Shown here piece by piece: positions 9,491-22,440 of a stretch of 64,000 nucleotides of DNA. A model generated the notes under the pieces. It saw nothing but the letters and a program-made list of their open reading frames with translations, had not been told where the DNA came from and made no database searches. Numbering within the stretch: the stretch's first letter is position 1; the number at the start of each line of letters is the position of its first letter. The stretch spans positions 1,054,001 through 1,118,000 of the forward strand of contig BSBN01001753.1 of the NCBI GenBank assembly GCA_027924645.1, written 5' to 3'. The translations under genes and the position numbers were made by a program. The DNA comes from Cunninghamia lanceolata (lineage: Eukaryota > Streptophyta > Pinopsida > Cupressales > Cupressaceae).

Positions 9491-12040
9491 CTACCTCAAG
9501 TCCATTGTCTCTCTGACTCCTGAACCTTGCTTAAGATAAAAACCATTGTAACAAGCAATCCTATCCAATTTGACTGACTTTGCATTCCTACACTCATCAC
9601 CCTTTTCCCCTGTCCAATGTGGTACTGGATAAAGGAGACTAGGAGGGTGAAATGTAAGTGGTAGCCATCCCACTCCTATTTCCTCTGAAATCTAGATATA
9701 CTTGCGTAGTCTCTCAAACATATTCATAAAATTGTGAAAAGAATGAGGCTCTTTCCTTTGCAGTGTTGGAGTCAGACTATTCCATCTATCTTGCACATAC
9801 CTGAGACATTTTTGAAGCATAGGCCTTGCTAACTACTATATCCTATTATGATCTCGTAGTCTTGAATCCATAATTATTTTACCTAGGCCTTTGTGAGAGA
9901 GAAGTGTTAACCATTGGGTGAGTATGACATCAGGATTTAGTGCTTCCCTTTTGACCTATAGTGTCACTATTTTTTCTTATTCCTCATACTTATCCATCAA
10001 CTCCCCTGTGATCTTTTCATTCTTGAGGTATGATAACAATGCCCTAACCTGCAAATCCCCAACATACATAGAAGGGTTCCATTATGTGTCCTCTTCCATT
10101 AAGTAGTTATAAAAACAATATTCACACAATTGGTCTTGCTCCTCTAAACTGACTTCCTTAAAATGGTTGTAGAAAATATTCCTTGAATGCAAAGTAGGTT
10201 GATTATTAATGAATCTATTAAGCTGAAAACTAAGAAACTTTTCTTTCAAAAACAATGCATATACCCTTGGTGGAGGTCTACACCCAATGATCTATATAGC
10301 CCTGTCAATTACCTCTGTCAGCTTATCCTCCAACCTTTTTATTACCAAATTCTTGTCTTCTATTGATGCATTGAGATTCTATTTTTCCTTCTCCCAATTT
10401 TCCTTTTCTTGTTTGAATTCATGAGTGAGTTTCATTAACTCAAAACCCAAAGACAAAGTAGTGTGGTATACTGGAGTTCTTGTTACAGGAGGTTGTGGAG
10501 TGATTACCTCATTTTCTTCAGCATTTGTTTGACTTACAGCCATCTATGCTAACAAATCTAAATTATTTCCATGGCCATAGGTCTGAATCTTCTCCTCCAA
10601 CTCTTGTATTCTTTTCTCCTTTTCTTTGTCCTTCTCTTCATATCTTTTCACCTGCTCTTCCAAGTGTTTTATTCTATCAAGAGCTTCTCATAGTTCTTTT
10701 CTTATGTCTCTATCCTCCAACAATTCTTTTTCTTTCTCAAAATTTAGACCTTCATCACTATCATTCCCAATTATATCAAAAACTTCCTTAGCAGAACTGC
10801 TAGGAACTGACTTTCCCATTTTCTTTGCAATAAATGGATCCTCTGAATCAGAATCAGAAGTCGAAGAAACATACCTTCTTTTTTTGGCAGATACATTAAC
10901 ATTTTCACAAGCATCAACAAAGACATCCTCAGGAACATCATCAGGGGTAATTCCTCCTTTATCTGAATCTAAATTAACTAGTGTTGGATCATGATGCTGC
11001 TGTCCTTCACCTTTTTCCTGCCCCTGTTCTTTGATAGTTTTTTCTTTCACACTCTGCCTCTTTATCCTTCCTAAGTGCCTGGGAGTAGAGGTCTTCCATT
11101 TGGTTTCATCTTTCCTTTTCTTTTTACTCCTCTTCCTCTTCTTTTCTCCTGCATCTTCTCCCTTCTCAGTGCTCTTAGGCTTCTCAACACTTTTCTTATT
11201 TCTCTTTTTCTTAATAGTTGTTGAATTAGTGCCTCTCATAGGTTTAGTTTTAGAAGATGAGGGTTCCTTTGTTGTTATAGGCCTATCCTCTGGAGTGTTA
11301 TCCTCTTGCAGCCCCTCTTGCTTAGGCTCAATTTTAGGTCCAGAGTCATATGGGGGTTCATTCTCTGCTTCAGGTTCCTCTAACAGTGTTGTGATATCTA
11401 CACATTGTTTAAAAGCTCCCCAATCAACCTGAGGGTGTTGAATTCTTAGACTCTTCTTTATCAATAAGGCTATTAAACAATGATGGGACAATGTGGTGTC
11501 CACCTCTTTCTTCTGGTATTTAGACACCATCCTTTTCAACATATTATACAGGAAATTGGGGACGTTGACTAGCTTATCATGGCAAAGATGATTAAGCAAC
11601 TTAAAATGTATAGTATACAATAAATTATGTCGGTTGTCACAGGTAATGTATTTAATGATGTATGAAACACATTTTCCCTAGAAAAATGGAAGGGATAATC
11701 TTTTTTTACCTTGTGTCGTCGAGTCCAAATGTTCTCCTCTCTCACAGAATTCCTCCCTCGTCACTGCTGCATCAGCACGAGCTAGATACTTGGACCCTAT
11801 GCGCAGCAATCCTGTGACTTGGGCAATTGCCATCTCTGAAGCATCTACTACTAATCCTTTAACCATTGCTTCATCATACTGCAATGTGGCTGCAAATTCC
11901 TTTTCCATTTCGTTATCATACTCTGTCAACTTCAAAAAGTAGTTCAACCATCCTATTTTGGTAAAGAGTGGTAGCACTAACACATCCTCTAATATTTCTT
12001 TATGTGCAGATGGCTCTCACCGTACTGCATCACCCCCCAT
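9491..12040 (-). pseudogene. Athila second ORF (env-position / plant-transposon-protein-like)
   Basis: One minus-strand frame runs about 850 codons from an ATG at 12038-12040 to a TAG at 9491-9493, interrupted by about 11 stops (for example 11678-11680 and 10688-10690) but, in my hand translation, by no frameshift. Residues 1-190 form a helical region (ATLQYDEAMVKG, KLLNHLCHDKLVNVPNFLY) resembling the domain family often called putative plant transposon protein in Athila ORFs. A very Lys/Glu/Ser-rich basic middle follows (SKKKRK, SDSDSEDPF), then a coiled-coil-like stretch (LEEQVKRYEEKDKEKEKRIQ) near 10600-10680, then an aromatic-rich C-terminus. Position between integrase and polypurine tract equals the Athila env-like slot. 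No signal peptide or clear membrane segment is visible, so I would not call it an envelope protein. Confidence 0.75.
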
Positions 12041-12913
12041 TATGTCTGTATTCTATAATTTCTTGAAGTCTCAATTTCTGCTAAAACTCTAATTCTACCA
12101 CATTGAAGAGAACCAACCTACAGTTTACTGCCCTTTTTCTATTCTTCCCACTGTAACTTCCTCAGGGTAACAAATTCATATTTTGGCAAAACAGGGAAGG
12201 CTTACTGTTTTAGGAAATAGGCATAGAATGGTATCTCAAAAAAAACAAAGATAGAAAAAAATGGTAAAAACTGAAAAATTAAACCCCTCCCCCAACTAAA
12301 CTGTGAAGTGACCTCACTTCATGCGGCAAGTGAAATGCAAGGAAGAGGAATTATTAATTGGAAAGGTGATAAACATTTTTGCATGCATGAACTAAATAAG
12401 AAGTAATAATGAATATAAAAAGAAAGCTAAGTAAAATCATTGAAAATTACCTTATGTACACACGTTATGGAATAAATGATCTGCTCACCTCAGAATTTGA
12501 GAACACGTACTCAGCATTTGATTTGATACAAGAAGGATGACATGCATGTGGAGGAATGGTAAGGTGGCGGGTACTGCGGAGTTGATTTGATGTGACAACA
12601 CGCGATGCGGAAATAAACAACTCACTAGCTTGAGTTGACACCTTTGCAATGACGCTAGAGTTATTGCATAATGAATGAAGCAATGTGTAGATGATGTGAA
12701 ATGAGTAGGAAAAATGGTGTACTACATGCCAAAGTAGTGAAGATATCTGTAGGCAGAAGTTGCTACGGGTGCCTTTAGTACAAGTCCCGACTGAATAGTT
12801 ATCTATGCAATATGTCAAGTCCCAACTAAATGTGAAAAAAGGCCCCTCTTGAGTTGACTGTGGTCATCTTGGATAGTGTGTTGTGTGTGCATGTGAATTA
12901 TAAAGAATGAAAA
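12041..12913. other. Athila spacer between pol and second ORF
   Basis: Non-coding stretch between the pol stop and the ORF2 start, AT-rich with A-runs around 12235-12290. It probably carries splice or promoter signals for ORF2 in active relatives; none can be assigned here. The 117-codon minus ORF at 12465-12818 shows no recognisable motif. Confidence 0.5.
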
Positions 12914-14402
12914 ATTAAGTCTCAGCGATAGAGGTTGAGTATTGCAACACAACCTCTGCATCACTAGACAGGATTGGTGGATCATCTTCTAACGGTGTAT
13001 CAGCTGTTGTCACAGAACCTTCATCAAGAGTGCCAGGAGTACCATACTAAGTGGCTAAAGAAACAAGAAAATCATCCTCCTATAGTGTCTTCTTATACAG
13101 TTTCAGCCAATGTCCATTCACTAGTAGAGAAAACCGGACCTCATCAATGGTCTATAATTGGACTGCACCATTAGGGAATACTTGTTTAATCTCATATGGT
13201 CCCAACCACCAGGACTGAAGCTTTCCCTTGAAGTCTTTATATCTTGAGTCATAGAGAAGTTCCCAATCACCAGCAGTGAATTCTTTAGTCTTGATATACT
13301 TGTCATGCCATTTGACCCGTTGTTTCTGTATAACCTCTGTGTGGTGGATGGCCTCTAACCTGATTTCATCAAGAGCATTCAAATGTTGTAGTCTGTCCTT
13401 TTGAGCTTCTATCAAATACATCCCTAAGTCTACTGTTGTCCTCAGGGTTTTGTATTCAAATTCTATAGGTAGGACTGTTGTCTTGCCATAGACCAATTCA
13501 TAAGGTGTAAACCCTGTAGTTGTCTACTAAGTAGTTCTATATGCCCATATAGCTTTTGGTAACCTAGAAACCCAATCCCTTCTATGAAGTTGTACTGTCT
13601 TTGTCAATATGTTCTTAATTTCTCTGTTTGTGACTTCAACCTGACCATTAGCTTAAGGATGGTAGGGAGTGGACTTTTTGTGTCTAATTTGATATTCCTC
13701 CACCAGTCTAGTGATTAAATCTGATGTGAATTGTGGGCCTTGATCAATCACTATTCCCCTTGGTACACCATATCTAGTGAAGATGTCCTCATACAAAAAT
13801 TTTGCCACATTGCCATCTCTAGCAAACTACGAGGATTTAACTTCCACCCATTTGGTTAAGTAATCAATACATACCAAGATATATTCCTTGTTGTTTGAAG
13901 TAGGAGAGATAGGACCAACAAAATCCAGTCCCCACTTAACAAAAGGAGCTAATGAGATTTGTGGCTGCAAAGGCATTTCATCACTTATGGTAGGTCTCCC
14001 CATCCTTTGACACCAATCACAGCTTCTAGTATACTTGGCAACATCTTTATGAAGTGTTGGCCAGTAATATCCTATTGTCAATATTTTGAAGGTTGTCCTT
14101 TTGGTTGTAAAGTGTCCACCACAGGGTTCATCATGACAGGCCTTCAATATATCAAACACTTCATCCTCTCTAATACATCTTCTCATAATGTTATATGGGC
14201 CAGTGTAAAACAAGAATCTAGAAATCCAAGAGTAAGGGAAACATTTGTGAACTAGCTGTCTCTTCTCCCTTGGAGAAAAGTAACCTAGAATTTGCCCTGA
14301 AACCAAATAATTGGCTATGTCTGCATACCATGGAGTGTGTATTGTTAGAACAAATAGATGCTCATTAGGAAAAGAGTCATCAATCACTCCTTCTAATGAT
14401 TG
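12914..14402 (-). pseudogene. Athila integrase
   Basis: It continues from RNase H in the same frame. The zinc-binding region (CHDEPCGGHF ... CDWCQR) lies at 14010-14150. The catalytic core has the first Asp in WGLDFVGPISP, the second conserved Asp region VIDQGPQFTSDLI near 13725-13765 (beyond a TAG at 13827-13829), and the Glu in [12 protein letters not shown] near 13610-13650 (preceded by TAA). A Gypsy integrase C-terminal segment with WLGPYEIKQVF at 13160-13230 follows. The frame ends with TAA at 12914-12916. Stops include a TAG pair near 13525-13530. This enzyme would join element cDNA to chromosomal DNA. Confidence 0.88.
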
Positions 14403-15660
14403 TGTGGGCAGTCTAGATAGGAAATCAGCAACTATGACATTAGCTTTCCCTGGTTTGTCAACAATTGTTCTATCAAATTCTTGCAGTAACAACAACCATC
14501 TGACAAGTCTGCCACCTACTATTGGCTTATTCATCAAATATCTAATTGTTGCATGATCTGTATGTATGAACACTTTATAACTAGTAATGTAGTGTCTGAA
14601 TTTGTTAATGGCATAAACAACTGCCAACATTTCTTTTTCTGTCACGGTGTAGTTCAACTCAGCTCCTTGTAGGTTTTTACTTACATAGTAAATTGCATAC
14701 TCCTTAGTTCCTTCTTGCTAGCCTAGGACTACTCTAATAGCAAAGTCTGATGCATATGTGTGGATGTGAAAAGGCAGTGTCCAATTTGGACCTCTGAGAA
14801 TTGGAGCCTGTGTCAAGGATGCTTTTAGCTTTTCAAAGGAAGTCTGACAGTCTGGTGTCCATTCAAACTCACTGTCCTTTGTAAACAGAGTAAACAGAGG
14901 TGTAGGAATTTTGCTAAAATCTTGAATGAATCTCTTGTAGTAACCTGCATGTCCCAAGAAGCTTCTTACATCCTTTTGTCTCTGAAGAATAGGTAGGGTA
15001 GAGATAATTTCAATCTTCTTTGGGTCAACTTGTATGCCTACACTTGAGATAAAATGTCCCAGAACTATTCCTTGTGTCATCATCATAAAACACTTTTCAT
15101 TGCTCAAAGATAGGTTGTGCTCTGTGTATCTCTTCAGAACTTTCTCCAAATTTTGTAAAGCTTCATCATATGTTTCACCATATGTGGTGAAATCATCCAT
15201 ATAAATCTCCATACTGTCATGGGCAAACTTAGAGAAAATACTAAGGACTGCTCTTTGAAAAGTGGTTGGAGCGTTGCACAAACCAAAAGGCAAGATAGAA
15301 TATGCATAGGTCCCCCAAGGGCATGTAAATGTTGTCTTATCTTGATCCTCTGGTGCAATCTTGATTTGGTTATAGCCACTAAAACCATCAAGAAATGAGA
15401 AATATTTCTTACCTGCTAAAGAGTCAAGAACTTGATCAATGAAGGACAATGGAAAGTGATCTTTCCTGGTGGTAGCATTTAGTTCTTTGTAATCAACACA
15501 AACTCTCCACTTGCCACCTTTCTTAGGAACTATGACCAATGGTGAAACCCATTCACTATCTGAAATGGGGTATATAAACCCTACATATAAAATCTTTTAA
15601 AGTTCTGCTTTCACTATCTCTCTAAGAGCAGGATTCATGAGTCTCTGTTGCTATCTTATA
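14403..15660 (-). pseudogene. Athila reverse transcriptase and RNase H
   Basis: RT motifs run from VPKKGGKWRVCVDYKELN (15480-15535) through FSGYNQI and LPFGLCNAPTTFQR to the catalytic MEIYMDDF box near 15190-15215, which is intact, and on to SFLGHAGYYKRF. RNase H follows after a TAG at 14718-14720 (a glutamine codon in relatives): TEKEMLAVVYAINKFRHY, then FIHTDHATIRYL and ADFLSRLP. An in-frame 273-codon stretch (14718-15539) survives. A frameshift near 15655-15665 separates it from the protease frame. One RNase H acidic position reads TYASDF where relatives have TDASD. Confidence 0.93.
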
Positions 15661-17013
15661 GGTATGGCCATCATCAATGTAGATTTTATGCATACACAAA
15701 GCAAGATTTATGCCCTTCATGTCATTGTAATCCCATGCAAATGTTGCTGAGTGGGTTTGTAATACTGCATGCAAGGATTGTTGTTGCTCATCAGTCAATT
15801 CATTATTAACAATCAACACTTTTTCTGGCTTGATCTCTAAAGGCTTAGACATTTCTTTTACAGAGGACAAATCAAGACTAGGTATTACTGGTAAGCATTG
15901 CTGGGGTAACAAAGTATGAAATATTTGAGATGCTTCCTCTAAGGAACTGGTAGGTATTATGCTTCCTAAGGGATCTTGTAAGTAAGATAAATAGTCTTGC
16001 TGCTGCGGATGCCTTCCACAGTCATTTTATACAATGTGAGCAATCAACTCATCTTCATCTTGAATATCCAGTAAGGGGCTGTGCTCAATAGTCATCAAGG
16101 TTTTCAAGGAATAGCTGTCCTCATCTTCCATGATAGGCCAAATGGTCTGCTCAAGCTCATGGTATGGTTGGGATGGTGGGTATAGAACCATTTTTTTGGT
16201 CACAGTCCCATTGGATATGATCACATTACTAGACCTGTAACCTATAAATGCATCTGCTGTAACAAGCCATGGTTTGCCGAGTATAAGAGGATAACTAGCA
16301 AGATTAACCTTTGGCTGCAGGACTATGAAATCATTAGGGTATTCCCAAGAATCTAATGCAATGACCAAATCCTCAATGACTCCTTCAAGTTTGACTGTAG
16401 ACCTATAAGCTAATTGCAAGACTGTCTGAGTAGGCCTAAGGTTCCTCAACTAGAGTGTCTGCATTGTCTCCTTAGTCATTACATTAATTGTAGCACCTAA
16501 ATCTATTAGAGTATTTTTAATCAGAGTCCCATTGATTTTGACATCTAGTACCACTGGACTACCTGGATATGTATACTTGGGAATAGTTATGTTCCCCAAC
16601 ATTATGTCAGCTAGGTTACCCAAAACATGAACTATCTTTGGGTCTATTCTCTTTCTTCCTGGTTTCTTTATGCAGAGATCTTGAATAGTCTTAGTGTAGA
16701 TGGGAATATTTTTAATGGCTTGGATTAAGGGAATCTTTATGCTTATATCTTGCAACTGGCCTATGAGGTCATTTTTAGACAGTGCTGGTTATTTCTGGAT
16801 AGCCAAGTGTTCAGGGAAAGGAGGCTTAGGATGTGAAATGGTTTGAGGTTCCTGAGTTGATTCAAGTTCCAAAGGTGGTTTATTTGAGGCTTCCTCTGTG
16901 GTTTCTTCATCATCAAGTACTGTAATTTGGGGAGATGAAGGACCTACAAGTTGCTTCCTTGATATGAGATGAACATTACTCACTTCTACCCCATAGGTGG
17001 GGTATTGCATCAC
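15661..17013 (-). pseudogene. Athila protease and connecting region
   Basis: The frame is shared with gag. The aspartic protease active-site region is NTLIDLGATINVM near 16460-16500, the Athila form of D-S/L-G-A, followed after a TAG at 16450-16452 by the flap-like and hydrophobic stretches (YPLILGKPWLVTADAFIG near 16240-16295). Stops also occur at 16789-16791 (TAA) and 16027-16029. The connecting sequence to RT (DEQQQSLHAVLQTHSATFAWDY) lies at 15720-15800. Confidence 0.85.
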
Positions 17014-18561
17014 CTCGTTAGTATAAGCCTATTGAACAAGCTTGTTGTTAGGGTTAGGTACAGGTTGGGCAAGGATTTGGGTAGGTCTAAGAGGTGGATT
17101 TTGAGGTGTTGATGGAGGCATTATGGCTGGCTATTGTGGCTGAGATGGAATCATAAGTTGCTGGTAATTTGCATTTTGCTGCCATTGTTGGTTCTTCTTC
17201 CATTGAGTCTTCCATTGAGGTTGCTATGTAGGCCACTGGGGATTATAGTTGGAACCTTGAAAACCTTGTTGGTGCCATGGGTTTGGCTGATGTTGGTTCC
17301 AACTAGGTTGTAGAGTAGGCCATTGTGGGTTCTACCAGAGATTTTGATTACTGGGCCATGGCTGAGTGTTCCAAGCAGAGAAATTTTAGTTTGTAGCAGG
17401 AAAGGGTGAACTAAAATTTAGTGGATCAGAGGGCATACCTTGTCTTTGCTGCCAAGGCCTCCTTTGAGCTATGAAGAACAATTGTCCATCCTCTCCTTCA
17501 AATGGCTGAAATTCTGGCATTTCTACCTTCTCTTGATGGATGCTTGCCACCCTTTTGCATTTACAACTAGCCTTCCTTTGCCTACAATTGGGACAGTACT
17601 CAGTAAGCATTGCATCAACTTCTTCTTGTTTCTTCTTGATATGAAGAGTGTCCAGCTGTGTGGCCATATGGCTGATTATGTCCTTCATGTTGGACAGCAA
17701 ATTACTGATTTCCACTCTTGAAACTCCATTGGTTGCCTTGTTTGTAATTGATGCCCTTTCTCCCCTTGGTCATCTAGTGAAAGTCTTTGAATAATTTCAG
17801 CATACTTTACAAATTGAGTCAAAAGGTAGCTAGGAAATATTACCTTGCCCAATGAGATTCAAAGCATCCATGCAATCATCCTTAACCCCTCTCAAGAAAA
17901 CCAGTTTTAATGATTCTTTAGATAATCTGTTTTGGGGGTTCTTCTTTAGAGCAAACTAGAATCTTTCAACATAATCTTCAAGTGGTTCTTCTTCCTTTTG
18001 TGACATCCTAAAGATGTTGTCTCTCCTCCTATCATGTCCTCGGCAGTAATCTTGGTATTTCTCCAAGAATTTCTCCTTCATAGTATCCTAGTCTGGAATG
18101 ACATCCTTTCCTAGCCCCATAAACCATCTCAAAGCTGCATCCTTAAGGGTAGAAGGGAAGAGTTTTAGCCTATGAGAATCTAAGGTGTAGTCATAGCTCC
18201 TACACAAGATATCAAACTCAAACAGGAACGTATATGGGTCCTCTGTCACCAGGCCATAGAAGACTAGTAATGCTGATGGTGGAATATTTTTCAGCACTAT
18301 AGCCCTCTCTTAATCAGTGATAGGAAACTCAAATGTCACTTTCTCTGGTGGATCCTCCACTGCAGCATCTGCCATGGTTCTGAAGGTCCCTTCTGTAGTT
18401 GTGGAAGAAGCTGATGAAGATGTAGAAGGTGTTGATGAAGATTTAAGAGGAAATTCTTCTTCAACACTTTCTACTGTATAATTGATAAAGTCAGTTGTTT
18501 CTTCACTATTTTAAAAATTTGAAGGGAGGAATCTGCCTCGGTTATCTCTGTGCCTCTGCAT
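17014..18561 (-). pseudogene. Athila gag
   Basis: The likely start is the ATG at 18559-18561 (MQRHRDNRGRF), about 150 bp from the PBS; an in-frame ATG at 18373-18375 is an alternative. The capsid region has NIPPSALLVFYGLVTEDPY, FLFEFDILCRSYDYT and LRWFMGLG, the retrotransposon gag domain typical of Athila, with FLEKYQDYC downstream. The C-terminal part has a Cys-rich segment YCPNCRQRKASCKCKR near 17560-17605 and a Gln/Pro/Trp-rich tail (17060-17380). At least eight stops are present, among them TAG at 18088-18090 and TAG at 17386-17388. Frame is kept at the ORFs seen at 18297, 17715 and 17013. Confidence 0.85.
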
Positions 18562-18711
18562 ATAGTGAATTTGGCTTTATATTCCAGCGGTCCTGCACAA
18601 TGTTAATATAATTTCTGGTGTTTCTTGAAAAGTGAATTTATTAATCCTAATGATAGAATCAAAATTTAAACCATGAAAGCATGTAAAAATGAGCCTATGA
18701 AGGTAGCACCA

Positions 18712-18729
18712 TCCTCGGCAATGGCACCA
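18712..18729 (-). other. Athila primer-binding site
   Basis: The minus strand reads TGGTGCCATTGCCGAGGA, four bases after the LTR end. It differs at three positions from the TGGCGCC-type site typical of Athila elements. Confidence 0.85.
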
Positions 18730-18733
18730 AAAA

Positions 18734-20125
18734 TGTAGAGGAAAACTAATGCGTTGTAGACTTAACATAATTTAGGGGTAAACCTATATGAATAGTCCAC
18801 TCTATCATTGCGTTCCTACATTAAATTATCAACTAAGGAGTGTAAGCTTATGATGGCACTGCACTGTATGTGCCTTCAGGGCTCATATTCTTCCTAAACT
18901 ATCTTATCCAAACCTATTTAGGCTATTCTACTCTGCTGGAATTCATAGAAATGCAAGAACAGTAAAAATAGCTACAAAATCTTGTGGCTACGAGTACTTG
19001 CAGCATGAGTGGTAGATGACTGTTATCAATAGGAAATTATAGAACTAACTTAAAAGATCCAAAATGATAAAAGAACTAATGCTAACCTCCACATGACTTA
19101 AAGTTGATAAAGCATGCACTTGTTCATGATCCATACTACTTGTAATTCGACAACCAAAGAAATCTAAGTGACTTGTGATGTATCTATGTGCAAATGAAAA
19201 GCATATTTAACAATGAATGCATAAAGGAACAAGTAAATAAATGAAGTGAGGATCAGTACCTTGAGTGGCCAGCTCAGGGGACTAACTCACTTAACTAAGA
19301 ATCAGATCTAGTTCAGATTTATATGCATCTTCATAACACATAGTTCATTCACTTCATATCATAAAACAAAATCTCTTTTCAAATTGTATTCAATAATGGC
19401 ATTCCTTAATAAAACATGTCTACATCTTCTAATATAGAAAATAGAGTAACAATAGAGTAACAACTGAGTAACTGGAAATGAAGTAACTAACTTGACACCT
19501 AACTCATCTCTTCTAACTTATACAAAAATGGGAGAGTTTTATGCAACTACTAACTAACTGCAACCATCAACCCATTCCTAGATACTAGGATACAGGTTTG
19601 AGATCAATTTATTAATCTAACTGAATAGAGGAAGCATCTAGTCCTATCCAAACAAGAACTCTTATGTAACAGTTCTCATGAAGAACACCCATAAGCTGCG
19701 TTTGAAACAAGTCTTCTTCTGCATTTATTTATGTCCATGATGGTTCACATTCATTTTCTAGTTGCTTGCACATTTGGCCTCCAACTTCACTTCCTTTAAT
19801 TCTCTTGTCTTCAGCTTTGCTGCAAATGCTCATTTCCTTGATGACACGTTCTTGCTGCACATGGGTTAATTCACAAAACATATGCACAAAAATAACCGTC
19901 ATGACTAAACCATAGGATTCCATCTATATTGTATGCATACTAATATTTAAATCATTCAATTGATAACATCATCACCATATTCCATATTAATAATATAGGT
20001 TCAAAGTATATAAAAAGACAACATATAATGATGGTGATGTTGGTAAAGTGTCTGGAGGATCATATAGAAAAGTTCTTAAAAGCATATAAAACAGCATAAA
20101 AAAAGGTCAATAATTCAACCCATCA
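18734..20125 (-). repeat. Athila 5' LTR
   Basis: Plus-strand ends are TGTAGAGGAA and CCCATCA, so the minus strand starts TGATGGG. GTATG follows at 20126-20130. It contains the shortened copy of the LTR small ORF (19729-19923). Confidence 0.95.
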
Positions 20126-22440
20126 GTATGGCTCCATGATATGGAATACCATGATGTCATTGTGGTGATATGTGATAAGGATTGATATAGATGCAAACAA
20201 AATGATAATACACACAAGCAAGCATGCGTGCACAAAAAAATACAAACACAAACAAAGATGTTGCCCCTAGTCAAGATGAAAAGCCAAAGATTGATTGGTT
20301 TATGATGATGATAGTGTTGTTGATGTGGGAACAATATATCCCAAAAATAACACGAGGATTGGGAACACTATATCCTGATGATGATTTGATTAGAGTTGAT
20401 CAAGGCTTACAACAAGGCTAGGAACAAGATCGATGGATACATTTGGATGATTTTCTTAGTGAGATTTGTATGGATTAGGATTTCTTGCATTGGGATGGAC
20501 TTCTTTTGGATCACTTTGGATCATTGCATTAGATTGCATTTTGGTATCCTTTTGCTTGGAATCTATGACAAGGGAAAACCAAGTCTAGAGCTAAGGATTA
20601 ATGGAGGATAGGATAGGATGATTGAGGGATTTTGGATAGTGGATGGAATAGATGGGGGATTCATGATGGATGGAAGTATGGGCTTAGGATGTGATCTCCA
20701 AGGACTACATCACATAGGAATAACATGCCCCACTCTAGATATGCCACTCATGATGTTGCACTGTAATGCTTGTGATGATATATTATAGGACGTGTTGCCA
20801 AAGATTGGGTATAATAGGGGGTGTCTAAAGCATGTTTCAACATTATGTCCCTATCCTTATCAAGGTCAAAAGCGGGAAGGGAGGATGGATTGGAGAGTCG
20901 ATGAGATAGAGAGGTAGATATAATGGATGGGTATGATAGGATGGAAGAGGCTTTCCCCCAAGTGTAGGGTGCTCATAGATAGCAGATTTACTAATAATGA
21001 TTGAGAATGGGATTTCATCATGGTAACTATCCAAGGCACCATAAGAATGGTTTTCACCATTGGACAATTTTTCTCTTTACTTTTTTTCTTTTTTAATTTT
21101 TTGATGTTTTGATTTTTTTGATTTTGTTGAAGGGTTTTTGGATATGGTAAATTTGAGATGCTAGGATGGTATGGGTGGATGTGGATATGGGATTTTTTGA
21201 ATCAAGTGTCTATGTCCATGGTTTTTTAATAGTATCCCATTCTGAATAACTTCTACACATAGACCATGTCAAGTGTCTCATGTTCAATAGATTTTTGTAG
21301 AAACATGGTTGATCACTCCAAAGTATGAACATGGTTCCATCATAGCTCTAATGTGGAGAGGATGTTGTCAAGGAAAATGGAATAGAATGTAGGTTGAATG
21401 AAGGAGGGATAGATTATACAAAATCTTGGATTAAAGGGGTGTGATTATGGATGTAGGTTGCATAGTGGATTTGGTTATGAAAAAGGGGTGGAAGGATGGG
21501 AGGATAGAGGCATGAGTAAATTGCATGGGACCAAGGGAAACTAGGACCAACATTTGCACACACCATGCACATTATATGATTGGATTTACTTTGGATGGGA
21601 TGATGGTTTTTAAGCTTTGCATTTGGATTTGGGATTTTTGGTATATGGGATTTAGGATAAGGGGAGATGCTTGATTATAGAATTTTGGGATTGGGATGGA
21701 GCATTCTTGAGTTTCTAATTTTGGGATTTAGGGACCCAAATGGATGTATGATTTTTAGACTTATAATGGGGATGTTTGGATGTGGATTTAGGATTTCAGG
21801 AGTACGATGGTGGATAGGAATGAATGTTTGGAGAGGTGGATTTGGATGCACCACTTGGATTCATGGTTTTTTTTACTTTGGGACCCACATTGCTTTTGTG
21901 TTTCCTTTTTAATTTGTGGGATTATGTAGCCTTTTGGACCTATTTTATTTTGATTTTATATTGATGCTTTACAACATGATAATCTTTGGGTTTTTGTGAA
22001 TTATTTACTTTATGTGTGGAGGTATCCAAATTGCTTCCAAAGTTGATAGTGCAGTCCCATGGGGAGATATCATTTTGGAATCCCATGAAATTTGTTATAG
22101 ATTCATCATGTTGGAATAGGTCCAATGATGTGTGTGTTTGTTGGTCTTGATTAGGGATTTTGGGTGATGGATGTGTAAGGTTGGTGGTAGGGATGGGTTG
22201 TCAATGAAAAGATTGGTGGTGAGAGGATTGGGGTGGGAACTCTTTATAGGAGAAACGGGAGGTACCTATTTTGAGATTGGAAGAAGCTTCATTAGAAGGT
22301 GTCTTATAGGAAAAAGAGGGTAAATGTGGGTAAATGGCTAGATCCTGCTTTCACTACAAACATTCAAGGACATTTCAACCGAGTTGAATCACACCTTTTG
22401 CAAGAGGATTCATCTACAGGTTGGGTGTCACTTGGAATGA

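Larger units (their letters stand above)
8007..20130 (-). mobile_element. Complete Athila-type Gypsy retrotransposon
   Basis: LTRs at 8012-9404 and 18734-20125 (1393 and 1392 bp) are flanked by a perfect 5-bp duplication GTATG (8007-8011, 20126-20130). Minus-strand order is PBS, gag, protease, RT, RNase H, integrase, then a second long ORF before the polypurine tract. The PBS type, the RT-RNase H sequence style (SFLGHAGYYKRF, APILRGPNWTLPF) and the extra ORF after integrase all point to the Athila lineage. Size is 12.1 kb, usual for Athila. The first 100 aligned LTR bases differ at about 4 sites. Genes carry many stops and one clear frameshift, so the copy is structurally complete but inactive. 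Confidence 0.95.

Noticed and set aside
10525..11432. Plus-strand Leu/Ser/Phe-rich ORFs of 88-133 codons
   Set aside because: They are antisense to the Lys/Glu-rich part of the Athila second ORF.
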